Assembly (NCBI GenBank): GCA_033297205.1
Contig: MU859089.1
Location: 124,001 to 188,000 of the forward strand
Direction: 5' to 3'
DNA from: Pseudoneurospora amorphoporcata
Lineage: Eukaryota; Ascomycota; Sordariomycetes; Sordariales; Sordariaceae
Length of the DNA stretch: 64,000 bases
The notes below the pieces were generated by a model. It searched no databases and had not been told where the DNA came from. It saw only the letters and a list, made by a program, of their open reading frames with translations. This document shows, piece after piece, positions 43,051 through 55,996 of this stretch (positions within the stretch are counted from its first letter, which is position 1; every line of letters starts with the position of its first letter). A program made the translations under genes and the position numbers.

Positions 43051-46000
43051 ATGGGTGAGTATTGTGATGGCGCTGATAAACTACCCTACTTGTCTCCTCT
43101 CTCCTTCTCTCCTTCCTTCATTGTAGAGCAGTCTTTTCTGCGCAAAACCATGGCCCGAAACGACAAGGAGGCGGATGACGGGGTAGTAACTTCCAGTTAA
43201 TTGTCATCCCACTACGAGTGGCTCTGACAATACTGAAACCAGGCCGGGAGGGTTCTGACAACTCGTGCGCGCGCAACAAGAAAAATTGTCGCGGAAATTA
43301 CGTATCGAACCGTAAAGAATCGAGATGTTGGTCCGTATTGCTGACTCGCAACTTGCGTCACAGCTCCGTCTCAGACGCTGCCTTCGGACCACGAGCCCTT
43401 GAACTTTTCGCCTCGAACCATTTCCCGGCTTGAAGAGGACGATGAGAATACCGACTGGCAGAGAACACTGAGGCCGATTGCCCCCGACAGCCGAAGCGTC
43501 GCCCATTCCCGCGAATCGTCGCTCGAAAAACTACAGTGGTCTGCTAGCAGTACTGTTCGCGCCCATGCGCCCCAGCGCCTAGTCGACTCCAAGCCCTCCT
43601 CGTACGGCCATCACAGACAGACGTCCATCGTCCACGGCATTGGCATCCAGCATTCGAGAAATGGGAGTCTTGCGAGCAACCACTCGAGCCCTCTCAGCCC
43701 CCAGATGATCGCCGCCGCCGGTGCAGGCATTTCCCCCGACCGGACGGATCTACATGGCTTCTCGCGCAAGGACCACGACGGCTCCTCCATAGGCTCGAGG
43801 CCTCAGACGGCCCTTTCCGGAACGACGGCGGCATCGGTGCCCGTGATCCCCGAACGAACTTCGTCTGCTGCCGCTATGAACGATCCCGCTGGCCAAGGGG
43901 GACAAACGGGGACACATAGGAAGCCAGAGAGGATGGCCAGCGGGAGGTCTCGACGGGACCACCCTCACCACCATTCGCATTCGTCACGGCACAAAGATGA
44001 CTCGAAGACGGTCGGCGATTACGCGCTGCATGTGCTTTTTACGTCCTTCAATGCCCAAGCGGAGGAGAAGTTGACGGAAATAACAAGCATCCCTCTCCAG
44101 GAGCCGGAACCCCATGTTGAACAAATATGCGGGCCTGGTGTAGACGCTGCCTTCGACCAGTCCATTGTCGCTCTTGGCCATATTGCCAAGGCAAAGCCCA
44201 AGCCTTTGATAGACTCGATGATGCTATGGAGGAAGAGAGCGAGTGATGCTGCCAATGAGGCCCGCGAGGCCCGCGCGCAACTTCACAATGCGCGCAGCCA
44301 TCTCCCTGGCGGTGCTTTGCAAAGGAGGAATACCGAGCCCGTTCAGTCCGCCGGTCCTGCTAGTAATGGCCAGCCCGAAGTCCAGCATGCCGGCCAAGCC
44401 GATATTGCGCAAACCGTCGCTGTGGCTGAGCGCCGGTCAACTGTTTCCATTTACATCCTTTGTCGTGTTCTCCTTGAGGTCTTTACTCAGAGCACACTAG
44501 CTTCTATAACCCCGGAGATGGAGGACAAGCTTGAGAAGATCATATTCCAGCAGCTCAAAAGTACCGAGCCTGATTCCCTGTTAATCTCACCGCTAAAACT
44601 TGCAAACTGGAACCTCTTTGCTCAACTATTGGGTGCTATGAGCGACATCAGCTTCACGAGTGTGGCCGACCGATTCATCAACGATCTGGAGCGCTCCATG
44701 CACGAGCTAAACACCAAGATCCCCACCGGTGTGCGAGATGTCGAAAGCAGGATAGAGCTGATCCTCATTGGAATGAAGCACCTTCGGATCAGACTCTCAC
44801 CTCCGGATGCCTGGGAGCGTTCTTGTAACTTCCTCATTTCTCTCGGCAAGCTCTTCGTTGTGGCCCACGGCCAAAAGGTAAAGGCAGCCTTTTGTCAGGT
44901 GCTTGAAATGCTCGTCCTTCCCATTGCCGCCACAGCCAGCAGCAATGATCTTGCCTATCCGAAGTGGAAAGAAGTGGTCACAACCATCACTCCCAAACTG
45001 GCCCACATGTTTATGAGGCCGCGGCATTGGACCTACTCGTTTGCCCTCACAGCAACGATGCTTTGCGCCGATGTGCCCGAAAACTTTGGTAGCCAGTGGA
45101 TGCAGTTGATTTACCCGCTTAACAGCAAGCTCCAGGACCGCATGACAAGGCCACTATGTTTGCAAGCCATATCTAGGCTCGTATGGACGTACCTTTATCG
45201 CACCAACGATAGCATCGCGAACTCCACGAGGAAGTTGGACGAAGTCGTGAAAATTGCCCTTCCCAATACCAAGCGAGCATTTAGCGCTGCAGACCTTTCT
45301 GTCACTGAGCCGCTGGTCCAGACCATCAGGCTTATAGGTTACAAATACCCCGAATACTGCTTCCGCAACATCATATTTCCCTTGGTCAACGCCGACCAGT
45401 TTGCATCCAACAAGGAGCTCAAGATCGAGTTTTTGGACCCCGATAGGATGGTGGTGGGCATACACGCTTTTCTCGCGGTGATGGCGGACTTGGAAAAGGG
45501 AGAGCTAGGAAAACCGCCATTCCCTCTGGACTATACCTATTCCGCGTCCCTCATGGATCGAGTTTCTATCTTCTCAGTGCTTGCATCTCCACACAGCAGC
45601 TTGGCAGCTACACCGGCCCTCGGTGTCGAAGAAGAGAGGCTCTCCAAGCCGGTCCAGGTAGCAGCCCTATCTGACACAGTGAAAGACTACTACAGCCGGT
45701 TTTGCGAAATACTCGGTAAGATCGCCATAATCTGCGATAACACATTTGGTGGACAGGCTACGTTGGACGAAAAGTTCAAGGACGAGAAGTTCAATAGTCC
45801 TGGCCCCAAGACGCCCATGACGGATACGTTCAAGTTTTCCCGCCGAGATGATCAACAAAGCGCGTACGATCAGAAACAAGCATTCTATGAGCTATTTCAC
45901 GTTGCGGTGGAAGCCCTGCCACGGTGTTTGTCGGTGGACATCCCGTTCAACACGCTGATCAACCTTCTGTGCACCGGAACCGCTCATGTCCAGTCAAATA

Positions 46001-49000
46001 TTGCGCGTTCATCGGCACAGTCACTCAAGGCCATTGCTCGGCAGTCTCATGCCCGGCAAGTTACCATGGGATTTGCCCGCTTCATCTTCAATTTCGACGA
46101 CCGGTACTCTACCATGTCCGATGGTGGGATGTTGGGCCCAGGACACATCGAAAAGACACTCATGCTTTACGTCGAGCTTCTTCACATCTGGATCGATGAA
46201 ATCAGGCACAAGACAAAAGAAGCCGAGGCAGAAAGCGACGAACCTGGTGGCGCTGATAAACGAGGCATCAAACTCGATCTCTCCGGCATCTGGGCTGAGG
46301 TTGATCAAGTAGAGGCGCATGGGTTATTCTTTCTCTGTTCGCAGTCTCGGCGCGTGCGGTACTACGCAGTCACGGTTCTTCGCCTGATCACCGAATTCGA
46401 CGCAGCTTTGAGGAAGACCAGTAACCACGAAGAGGAGAAAACTACGAGACTCATTGACATTTTGGAAAACGACTCCATGCAGGTCATGAGTTTCAAGGAT
46501 GACCACCTCTCCGTAGCTGAACGCAGCAGACTGGAGCGAGGCATGCAGAACTCGAACAGTCAAGGAGCCTTGCTTGAGCTCTGTACCAGTGATGTGTCCT
46601 ATGATACCACACTGTGGTTTAAGATATTCCCGAACTTCGTTCGGATCGCATATGACAAGTGCCCATTCACAGTCACGATCGGTCGCGACCTTGTCTGCAA
46701 TAGAATCCTGCAGCTCTATCAGGCAATAGTCGTTATTTCTGAGCCATCCGGGAGGATGTACTACGGATCCGATGGAAGCAGCTCTCGGATGGCCAGGACC
46801 CCGACCACACAACCTGAAGTGCTTGTTGAGCAGTTCAAGCTGTATCTCGTCTTTGCCTGCACAACTCTTGCAGACCCAGGCAGTGTTCAGTCGGTCTCGG
46901 CACAAAATGGTCAACATGGCCGAAAGGGTTCTAAAGCCTCTTCAACCGTTGACAAAATTGTGACGGCGCGGACTCTGTTCAAGTACCTAAACCCTTTGCT
47001 TGGGGCATCACTCTCTTCGGTCAGAGATGCTGCAGTTACTGCAATGGGCTCGATCAACATCCACATTTACCGCACTCTGCTCGAGGAACTTTCGGGACAT
47101 GTATCCCGGTGTAACGATGAAGCTCGGTCACGAATCCAACCACACCAGCGGACCAACAGCAATCCAAGGCGTAACCGGAAGATGGATCTGGTGCGGACTG
47201 AAATCACCCACGTCTACAAGCTGACGGCGCATTTCTTGAAACTGCCAGAGGTGTATAATGACGAATGGATTCTTAACAATCTTGTCAGCTATGCCAAGGA
47301 CCTCAAGTTATTCCTCATGGACGTCGATGTCCAGATGGATTGGGAGTTCCAGAGATTAAGGCGGCATTACTGTGGTCTCATGGAGGAGCTCTTTGAAGGC
47401 ATCAATCGAACGAAAGACCCATCACGTTGGATGACGTTCGAGTCCCGCAAGTCGGCCTTCACGCTAATGGAAGACTGGTGTGGCTTCTCACCCAACCAAG
47501 CGCAAATCTCCCAAAGGGAAGCTACCATGAGACAGTCTCTCATCAATGAGCAAGGCGCAGGCGAGCGTGGTAATGTGAGTGCCGCTATGGAAATCGAGAA
47601 GAGAAACTTGCGGACAGCCGCCCTCAGTGCCATGGCATCGCTTTGCGGAGGTCCAGTCCGTGTGCTTACCGAGAGTGGCTCGTTCCTCTACTTCGACGCG
47701 CGCCGTATGCTAAACTGGATTGATGCGATATTCAATGCGGAAAGCAACCGGATCAACCTCATTGGACGGAGAGCTCTCAAGAACCTAATTGTCCATAACC
47801 AGCAATATCCTGCTCTGTTGGATCATTGCATCTTGAAGTGCTACACGACGGATGTTCCCAAGGTGTTGGCCAGTTACTTTACTGTTGTGGTCGAAGTGCT
47901 CTCGGAGCATGTCGAATACCCCTGTCCATTCTGGAAGCTCCTCGGTCTCTGCTTATTCACCTTGGGTAACGATCAAAGTGATATACGGTCCAAGTCGGCA
48001 CAAGTCCTGCGAACAGTTGAAGAGCGGCAACAACCGGCGCGAAACTCCAAGATACAAGACTTTGACATCAGCATATCCGACAAGACCAAGGCCGTTTACA
48101 AACTGGCTCAGTTCGAAATATCCAAGCGACTGGCTAAACAACATACCGAGTTGGCATTTTACATCTTTTCCGAGTTTACTTACTACTTTAAGGAGGTAGG
48201 GTCAGTGGCCCAGAGGAATGTGGTTGCCATCATCCTTCCCTGGATCCAGTCAATAGAGCTGACCGTCGACCCCAATGGTGGGCCAACCGCACAATCATAT
48301 GTGCTTCTCGCCAATCTCCTGGAAATCACCATCAAGTCGAGCGCGGCCTTGCACAATGAGGTCCAGGCACTCTGGCAGGCCCTGGCGACAGGCCCTCACC
48401 CAGGCAATGTTCGCCTGATTATGGACTTTATCATGTCTCTCTGTCTCGAACGACGGGAGCAAAATTTTGTCGAATATGCCAAGCAGGTCGTGGTCTTCCT
48501 CGCTAGCACAAGCAGTGCCCCTGGGAACAAGGTGATAGAGTTCCTGCTGGTGCAAATTACGCCGAAGTCAATGGTCACAAACGACAAGTGGGAAGCCGTG
48601 CCGCCGCCACCTGATATTAACACTTTGCCCTACTGTGCAGATCTCTCAGAGGTGCTCCCCATTGGGACGAAACAAGCTGGCTTCTCTCTTGGACAACTCT
48701 CCTTGATACTGCTAGTCGATCTCATGGTGGCTCCAGTCTGCCTCGTAACCGATAATGTCCCTGTGCTGCTTCAGGTGGTCACGGTTCTCTGGGATCATTA
48801 CACAGCGCTTGTCCAAGAGCAAGCTCGTGAGATGCTGGTGCACCTTATCCACGAACTGGTCATTTCGAGACTCGATGATGACGTTCCGCAGTCCACAAGA
48901 GAATCCATCGAGGGTCTGATCGATGCCATTCGCCGCCATGACCGGTCTGTGGTGTGGAGCTACGAAGATAGTAATGGCAACGTTGGCACCCACGACAACA

Positions 49001-51678
49001 AGGTGCCCCCGAGCATGGAATATCTTACCGGCGAAGTGGTCAAGACTTTCGAGATGACATTCCCCGGAATCAAAGAGAAGTGGGGCAGGTTGGCGCTGAC
49101 TTGGGCAACCTCTTGCCCGGTCAGACACCTGGCCTGTCGGTCGTTCCAGATCTTCAGATGCATATTGACGTCTCTTGATCATTACATGCTAGGAGACATG
49201 ATTGCCAGGCTCTGCAGTACTATCTCGGACGAGGATACTGAACTTCAGAAATTCTCCATGGAAGTGCTGACGACTCTGAAGACTCTCGTGGCGAAGCTGG
49301 ACGCTGACAAGCTACTCACTTTCCCGCAGCTCTTCTGGACAACATGCGCATGCTTGGAGTCCATCAATGAGTGCGAGTTTCTGGAGGCGGTCGAAATGCT
49401 CAATGAGTTCCTGGACAAGCTGGACTTCCATTCGCCGACCGTTCGAAGGATGTTGCTCGATGGCCAGCCCTCTAAGTGGGACGGCTCGTTTGAAGGTTTA
49501 CAGCCCCTTTTGTATAAAGGCCTACGGTCTTCCACATGTCTGGAATTGACTTTGACGACGCTCGATAAGCTGATTCTACTACCCAGCGATCCTCTGGTAG
49601 GGGACGGTGGCCGGTTTTTCTTTACTATTCTGGCTAACTTCCCTCGCCTCTTGCACGCCATGGAGGAGGAGTCACCTGATCCGGCTGTTGTGCCAACCGT
49701 CGAGACGCTCTTGCACATTGCCAATATTCAGGGTTTGCGAAGCATTGCTGTCGCTTTGGAAGACTATCTCGGACATCGCTATCCATCTGCCAAGGCTTTC
49801 GTGGTCCAGCTGTACGCAGCCCTTCGGGAGTACTACTTGCCCGATCTGGAATTCCAGATGCTAACAATGTTGATGGGGGTGCTGACCAATGCCACCGCTT
49901 GGGTCAAAATCCACACCATGCGGATCCTCCGGGTCATCATAACTGAGGTGGACATGAAGAAGCCAGAGATTGCCAGCCACGGGTCCGACATGATCTCGCC
50001 GCTTCTGCGTCTGCTCCAAACCGAGTACTGCATGGAGGCTCTTGAAGTGCTCGACAACATCATGAGCATGTCTGGCTCATCCATGGACAAGCATCATCTC
50101 CGGATGAGCATGACACGCCTCACTTCCAAGGCTGTTCGAAAAGAATATGAGCGTGCACAGAGCCTCTTCGGTATCCCAGAGGCATCTGGCTGGGCTATCC
50201 CCATGCCAGCACGCAAAACCGAGTCGACGCGCGCCAACACCCACGCCGTCTTCTACATGTGCCAGATGAACTCCCAAAACATGGAGGGTGGCATACCGGA
50301 GAGCGACATCCCTACGCCCGCCGAGATGGAATTCGAGTTCGAGTTTCACGACGAATATGCCTACGGATACCTCCCTGTTTCCGACAGAGCTGATACCATG
50401 ATGTCGGACGACGCACGCGGGATGGAGCATCAGCCCATGGGTGATCTCATCTCCAAGCTAGATAGTCTTGACGACTTCTTCGACGACCTGTCGTCGACTG
50501 GTCCGCCTAGCGAAGGACGATCATCTAGGACCATCACGGAGTACTCTCCGGATAGCTTCGACTCGGGTGCACAGCTGTATGATGAGCAGATCCTACCTAT
50601 CTTGCATCAAGCGTCGGCAAATAACAACAACAATAACAACATCATTGCGGCATTCCAGAGCGGTTTCGCTGATAGGCCGAGCTTATTCTCAGGAGGCGGG
50701 CCCGGACCAGCTGTAGTCGCGGGCTCTACGACTTCCTCTCCCACAAGCCCGTCAATGATGCATCCTGCAACCTTCGGCAGCATCAGCAGCATCGTCGGCG
50801 GAGGGGACACTGGCGGAGGACCCGGCGGCGTCGGTATCACCTCGCCCACGGCATCAACCACGTCCACGTCCACGTCCACCTCGCAACTCCGACCATTCCT
50901 GATGACCAACATCCGACCGGGACTGCATGCTAGATCCATCACCTCCCCCTCGGCGCCTGCCTCGTACCTCGCCAACATTGGCGACTTTACCTCCGATGAC
51001 GATGACGGCGGCATGGCCGGATATCCAGAGGATATCGGCGCCTTTTCCGATAACGATGAAGACCAGTACCAGTACCCTCAGAGACCATCAACGGCTACCA
51101 GCACCTCTGATGCCCCTCGCTTCCACCACCCGAACTATCACGCCTCATCATCTACCAGCGGCGGACAGGGTACCTACTACAGCGGCGGCGGCGGAGTAAG
51201 CGGCAGCCACAGCGCCAGTCCAAGCGTTAGTGTCGGACACGGACCTGGCCCTGCCGTTCCACTTCACCCAACAATAACATCACCCACCTTGACAACATCA
51301 GCATCAGCAACAGACGGCTCCTCCTCCAAGCTTGAAAATATGATCCGCCCCTTTGCGCAAAGCACCCGCTCCCGCATGCGCCGACTAACAGGCGGAGGAA
51401 GCAGTCGGTCACGGGAGGAGAGGTTGGCGGCCGTGGCGGCGGCTACGGGGCCGTTGTCGCCGCAGGTGCCGAAGGTGCCGAATGCGTTTTTGCCGTTGGG
51501 TCATCATAACCATAACCACCAGGGGCAGCAGCAGCCACAGCAGCCACAGCCATCGGGTTCGGGTGCTGGATCGGGGTCGAATTCACAGGGGCAAGGGCAA
51601 GGGCAGGGACAGGGGCAGGCGCATGATCAATCGAGGGCACAGACGCCTGTGTTGGCGGGGGAGATTCAGATGATGTGA
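43051..51678 (+). CDS. Furry/Tao3/Mor2/PAG1-family cell morphogenesis protein
   Basis: The model has three exons (43051-43054, 43127-43182, 43375-51678), giving 2787 residues; 8.3 kb of the frame is uninterrupted. The first intron (72 nt) is canonical (GTGAGT, GCTGAT branch, TTGTAG). The second (192 nt) has a weak GTAGTA donor, so the N-terminus is uncertain; an in-frame ATG at 43150 (MARNDKEADDG) is a good alternative start. After about 190 disordered residues come HEAT/ARM-like helices through residue about 2300, with conserved segments such as YALHVLFTSFNAQAEEKL, FNTLINLLCTGTAHVQSNIA, VYKLTAHFLKLPEVYNDEWI and FPRLLHAMEEESPDPAVVPT. This matches the giant scaffold of the NDR-kinase (RAM/MOR) polarity pathway, which in Neurospora involves the COT-1 kinase. 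The last 450 residues are Ser/Gly/Asn/His/Gln-rich, with NNNNNN and QGQGQGQGQ runs. Confidence 0.92.
50625..51676 (+). repeat. Low-complexity tail of the Furry-like protein
   Basis: The 3' kilobase encodes homopeptide and short-period repeats: an Asn run at about 50620-50640, a (CCACGT)n-type Thr/Ser run near 50857-50880, Gly/Ser blocks at 51160-51230, a His/Gln block at 51500-51555 and a Gln-Gly repeat at 51590-51622. Such tails vary quickly between species and are a common source of length polymorphism. Confidence 0.75.
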
Positions 51679-53038
51679 GATGACATAAAGGGGAGATGCT
51701 CGCGGAATGGTGGGTGTCTCATATGAAGGGGCAGTGGCATTGTCTATTTTTCTTGTGTTTTTCGTAATTGGAGTTGTACGTGCGTGGAGTAATAGGATAT
51801 GGGAAAGCGTTTGGTTGGTGCGAGTTATGGATACCATGGGATGGGTGATCTGGCTTTTTAACACGGGATATACATATGATACGCTGTGTGTATATGAATC
51901 AATTGCCACGTACTTGAAGAAGGAAAGTCGCGATGCTTTTTTTGTGGTGTCTGGTTACAACTCTTGGCGAGCGACGGGAGACGTCCCACATCGCGATGGA
52001 AAGGGGCGTCTAAACCCGGAAATCAACATACTCGTTGCGACACAACCTCCCGGGATGAGGATCGGACCGGGTACATTTTCCCCAAAGCTGCCTAACCTGC
52101 TTAATTAACAACCTTCGGGTTTCCGATATTGCGCCGCTGGATGTTACAAGTTTATGCTTGTTTTCTCTCGAGCCAATTGTCCCCGTTTGAGCGGTGAGCA
52201 AATTCTCTCTTCGGCTTCCTCTTGCAGCCACTCATATGATGTGATTGACCGCCGCAGATACAGTGTGAGAGATGCCTGCTCGATGCTGTAGCTCTTGTCG
52301 GTTTCTGGTATTGATATTCACAGATGACCCACCCAGCTGGACATGTATTGGTGGTTAGCAGCGGGTGCAATTATAGGGCTGAAGTATCCAAAAGGACTGA
52401 GTGGCCTCTTGTCCCGTTTTCGTCTTCTCCCTCCAATCACCAAACACGACCGGACTGTTTGTCCTCCGTCGGACCCAATCCACGCCGTTGGAAGTTTGGG
52501 CAAAACAATGGACTATCGCTCGGTGCTTTTAAGCAGATGCGATAAACGACGACGCCTGTTTTTGGTGGTCGGTGTCGCTACACTACCAGGACTACGAAAA
52601 CTGGCCTAGCCATACCAGGCAAGTACGGCGTCGCTCGATAGGTTCTCTGTGCTTCCATCTATTCGTACCTCCCGCCGTGGGCTGCTCTGCTCCTTGGACG
52701 GACATAGACTTGCCTCTCTGTTTTCCGACTCCGCCATCCCTTGATTGTCTCGCTGACGCTTCCTCTAGCTTTTTTGTGAGTTACCGGCTTTCGCGCGTCT
52801 CTTCTCCGCTACATTCGTTTCATCTGTGTTTCTAACAACACGCCACTTGTTGCCTGCCTACAGACGAATCTGTTTCTTTGTTCCCTCTCCAACGCGAGCG
52901 AGAGCTTATAGGCGATCCGTTCAATTGGGAAAGCTGGGACCTGGGTGCGGCAGACACATACGTACCTACCACTGTATACCTTCTAGGGATCCTTCTCCCT
53001 GCGGATTTTTTTTGGGCGTTCACTGTTCAGCAGCAATC
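51679..53038. other. Intergenic region upstream of the Zn2Cys6 regulator
   Basis: This 1.36 kb lies between two plus-strand genes. The left part should be the 3' UTR of the Furry-like gene; the right part, pyrimidine-rich from about 52650 onwards, should be the promoter and leader of the Zn2Cys6 gene. No further gene was recognised. Confidence 0.5.
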
Positions 53039-55396
53039 ATGGCTAGGGCAGGAAGGCAAAAGGTCAGAACGGGGTGTTATACATGCAAGTGCGTAATTCT
53101 ATTTATTCCATCACATCTACATCCCTTCCGGTCATGTCCCTTCGGTTCCCTTGAAAGGGCATATCATCTCCTTACTTGAGTGGGTGCCACCTCGTACGAT
53201 GAGGCTGCTTTGCTTCGGACCGGCCCCATATCCTGTTGGCATGATGGTCCAATGTAACAGGCGCCGGAACCATACCGCTCGGGTCACCACTCGGCCCAGC
53301 CTTCCCTTGCCTACCTAGCACCCACAGCAACCATCCCACCCACAATGATACTCCGAGTCTCAGTCCACTTTTCAAATACCTCTCTACCTATTGCTCGTTA
53401 TTAAAAAAAAAAAAAAGTCAGAGAAGAATCCATAGGCTAACAAGAGCACGCTGCCATCTTGCACTTGCTCCGTCATGACAGAATCCGCAAAGTAAAATGT
53501 GACGAGACCAAGCCGGCATGCCTCCGCTGCACCAAGACGGGCCGCAGATGTGATGGCTATCCAGCCGCTCCGTTGCATTCCCAATCATGGCAGGAGCTCT
53601 TGGCCAAACGGCCCATCATCCCGGCCGTGACGCACCGTCACAACTCTCAGGAGGGCCGCGCCCTAGAGTTCTACCGGTGCGTGCTTGCACCCACCTTCTC
53701 CGGCTCCCTGGACGACGACTTCTGGACCCACGTGGTGAGCCGGGCCAGCTACCAGAATCCCGTTGTCCGCCATGCCGTCGTTGCCATCAGCTCCATCTGC
53801 GAGCTCATTCGCGACCCCAGCGTCAAGGGGCAAGCCCTCGTCAAGTTTCCTAAGGGCCGGTATGCCATCGGCCATTATAACCGCGCCCTCCAGGAAATAT
53901 CCAAGACCGACGATGAGGCCATGGTCATCTTCGTTTGTATCCTGTTCGTCTGTATAGAAATCCTCCAGGGCAACCGTGAGGCCGCCATCTCGCACTGCCA
54001 TCATGGCGTCCAGATCCTTAACCAGCTCAACGGGGGCAAGAGCAAAGTAAACTCGTCAAATTCCATCCTGTCCCGAGACCAGCTTCTAAACCCTTTCGCG
54101 CGTCTGAGCATCTTCCCCTTCTTCTACGGCAGCACAGTCGACGTCTTCCCCAACCTTCTCCGGAACGGGTCCGAGGCGCCGGAGTCGCCGGATGGTACTT
54201 ACGGCGCCGCCACTTCGGCATCCAACAGCGCCCTAACGGTGCTCGACGAGCTGCGCTCCGGCCTCGACCTCCTCGTTGCGCGAGCCATGCGCTTCCTCCG
54301 CTCCGCCGACCTCTACCGGATCGGGCCCTCGCGGCACGAGCCCGTGCCCTTCCAGATCCTGACTGAGCAAGCCAATCTGACCAAGTCGATCGACGACTGG
54401 CTGGTCCGCTTCACCATCTTCAGCGCGGTTCACTCCCCCACCGAGGACGCGGCCGGCTTATTCTACCAGATGCGCATGAAGAGCTACATCACCAAGATTT
54501 GGATCGCCACGGCTCTGGACAGGACTGAGATGGTCTACGACCGGTTCGTCCCCCTGTTTCGGGAGATCGTCGACATGGCCGGCCGGTATCTAGCCGCTGA
54601 GAAGAGTCGACCGCGGGGACCGTCACCGCCTCGGTCGACTTCTGCCAGTGAAGAGGACGGTCCAGCATTCGCAACTAGCCAAACTAAGCCTCGTTTCGTC
54701 TACGAAATGGCCTACCTGCCCATGCTCTACTTTGTGGTCATGCGCTGCCGCCACCTCGAGACGCGCGTGACCGCCTTAGAACACATGACCACTTTGTCGG
54801 CTCTCCACCAGGGGCTCTGGGACTCGACGTTAACCTTTTGTATCGGCTGGCGACTAATCGAGATCGAGCACGGCGCCGACCGGGAAACTTTGTTGCAGTC
54901 CATGGCCCAGGCGAAGGGTACGCATGGCGGTTTGGGCCAGTCCCCGCGTCTGAGTACTACTGCTACTCGTCTAATAGCACCGGATGTCAACTCGCTAGTG
55001 GGAAAGATGATAACGGGGACAACGATGCCCCCCGACAGGATGCGGTTGAGGGAGTGTGTGATTACAGGCGATCATGCCGTCGAGCAGGAGGATGAGGATA
55101 ATAGCCCGGGATCAAACTCGGGCAAGGGTTCGGGCAAGGGCAAGGGCAAGAGCAAGGGCAAAGGGTTGAGGACGGGATATAGAAGGGTCATTTTTCATGT
55201 GTGGAAGCCGGAGAGTCAGGGCGGGGTGGGCACGTTTGAGGAGTGGGTGCCTATTAGCGAGCCGCCGCCGATGAAGGATATGTGTTACGATTATGAGTTT
55301 GCCCAGCAGGCGGCGGCGGCAGCAGCAGCGGGGGCGACGGGGAATGAGTTGGGTGAGGTGAAGCCTAGCTTTGAGTCGGGGTTTGTGGAGGCATAA
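53039..55396 (+). CDS. Zn2Cys6 fungal transcription factor
   Basis: Two exons (53039-53088, 53482-55396) encode 654 residues. Splicing joins GCYTCK to IRKVKCDETKPACLRC and makes a complete binuclear cluster: Cys13, 16, 23, 30, 33 and 40 with the spacing CX2CX6CX6CX2CX6C. The 393-nt intron (GTGCGT donor, GGCTAAC branch) holds a 14-A run at 53403-53416. Downstream is a fungal-specific regulatory domain of the DUF3468/Fungal_trans_2 type (EGRALEFYRCVLAPTFSGSL, NPVVRHAVVAISSICELI, AISHCHHGVQILNQL). The C-terminus has a GKGSGKGKGKSKGKG run, an Ala run and then KPSFESGFVEA before TAA. The frame stays open for 60 more codons after the stop and repeats the same peptide motif. Target genes are unknown; the xanthine dioxygenase gene converges from the right. 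Confidence 0.9.
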
Positions 55397-55507
55397 CCTA
55401 GCTTCCATGTCGCCTCGGCCTATGTTGAAGCAAAGCCTAGCTACGGCTCGGTTTATGTTGAAACTAAGCCGAGCTTCGGGTTAGGTTGTGTCGATTTGGG
55501 CCTTGCA
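55355..55507 (+). repeat. Degenerate tandem repeat spanning the stop codon of the Zn2Cys6 gene
   Basis: Four units of 33-39 nt share the core AAG-CCT-AGC-TT(Y), a central TCG, then TAT/TTT-GT(N)-GA(R). In the frame of the gene they read KPSFESGFVEA, then (stop)PSFHVASAYVEA, KPSYGSVYVET and KPSFGLGCVDL. The TAA of the annotated stop sits exactly where the other units have the AAG lysine codon. The frame closes at TGA 55577-55579. Confidence 0.75.
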
Positions 55508-55996
55508 GGGGAACATGATCTACCGACGAGGACTATGCCTCCGGTCTATGAGGGCCTGAAGTTAGAGAGTGTGGTGTGAGTGGAGGTAACGATATCTTGT
55601 ACTCAGTTGAGGAACTAGAGATTTGGATTTCCTATGTTGACGGGAGACAAGCTATGGGAGGTTTTGGATTGTTATCAAAAGATGAATGGGCAACAGGATC
55701 AAGGGGGCGAATTGGGTCTTTAATAACTTGGATAATAACCTGTACACGAATGTAGATATTTCTTCTTGGCTTAGATTTGAACTCCATAACACGGAGTTAC
55801 AGGTTTCCTTTGTTACTCGCATGGTTGGTCTTTCTAACTTGGTAATAGGAAGTAATTGTTGAATCGATCTAGGGAGTGCGCCATGCGGCGAATTTATCAC
55901 TGTGAATGGAGTTAGGTCTTTGGGTATACGGAAGTTTGATGCAAAACATTTAGTAAGCTATGTATAAGGCCTCGTAAAGCAAGAAGGTCAAAGTAA
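55397..55996. other. Intergenic region between convergent Zn2Cys6 gene and xanthine dioxygenase gene
   Basis: These 600 bp lie between convergent stops. The first 180 bp continue the reading frame and repeat of the Zn2Cys6 gene; the remainder is AT-rich and probably contains the two 3' UTRs. No other gene was seen. Confidence 0.6.

Noticed and set aside
55353..55401. Possible 49-nt intron that would remove the stop codon of the Zn2Cys6 gene
   Set aside because: Donor GTGAGG and acceptor CCTAG exist, but the branch signal is too close to the acceptor, and the joined frame leaves the repeat frame seen downstream.
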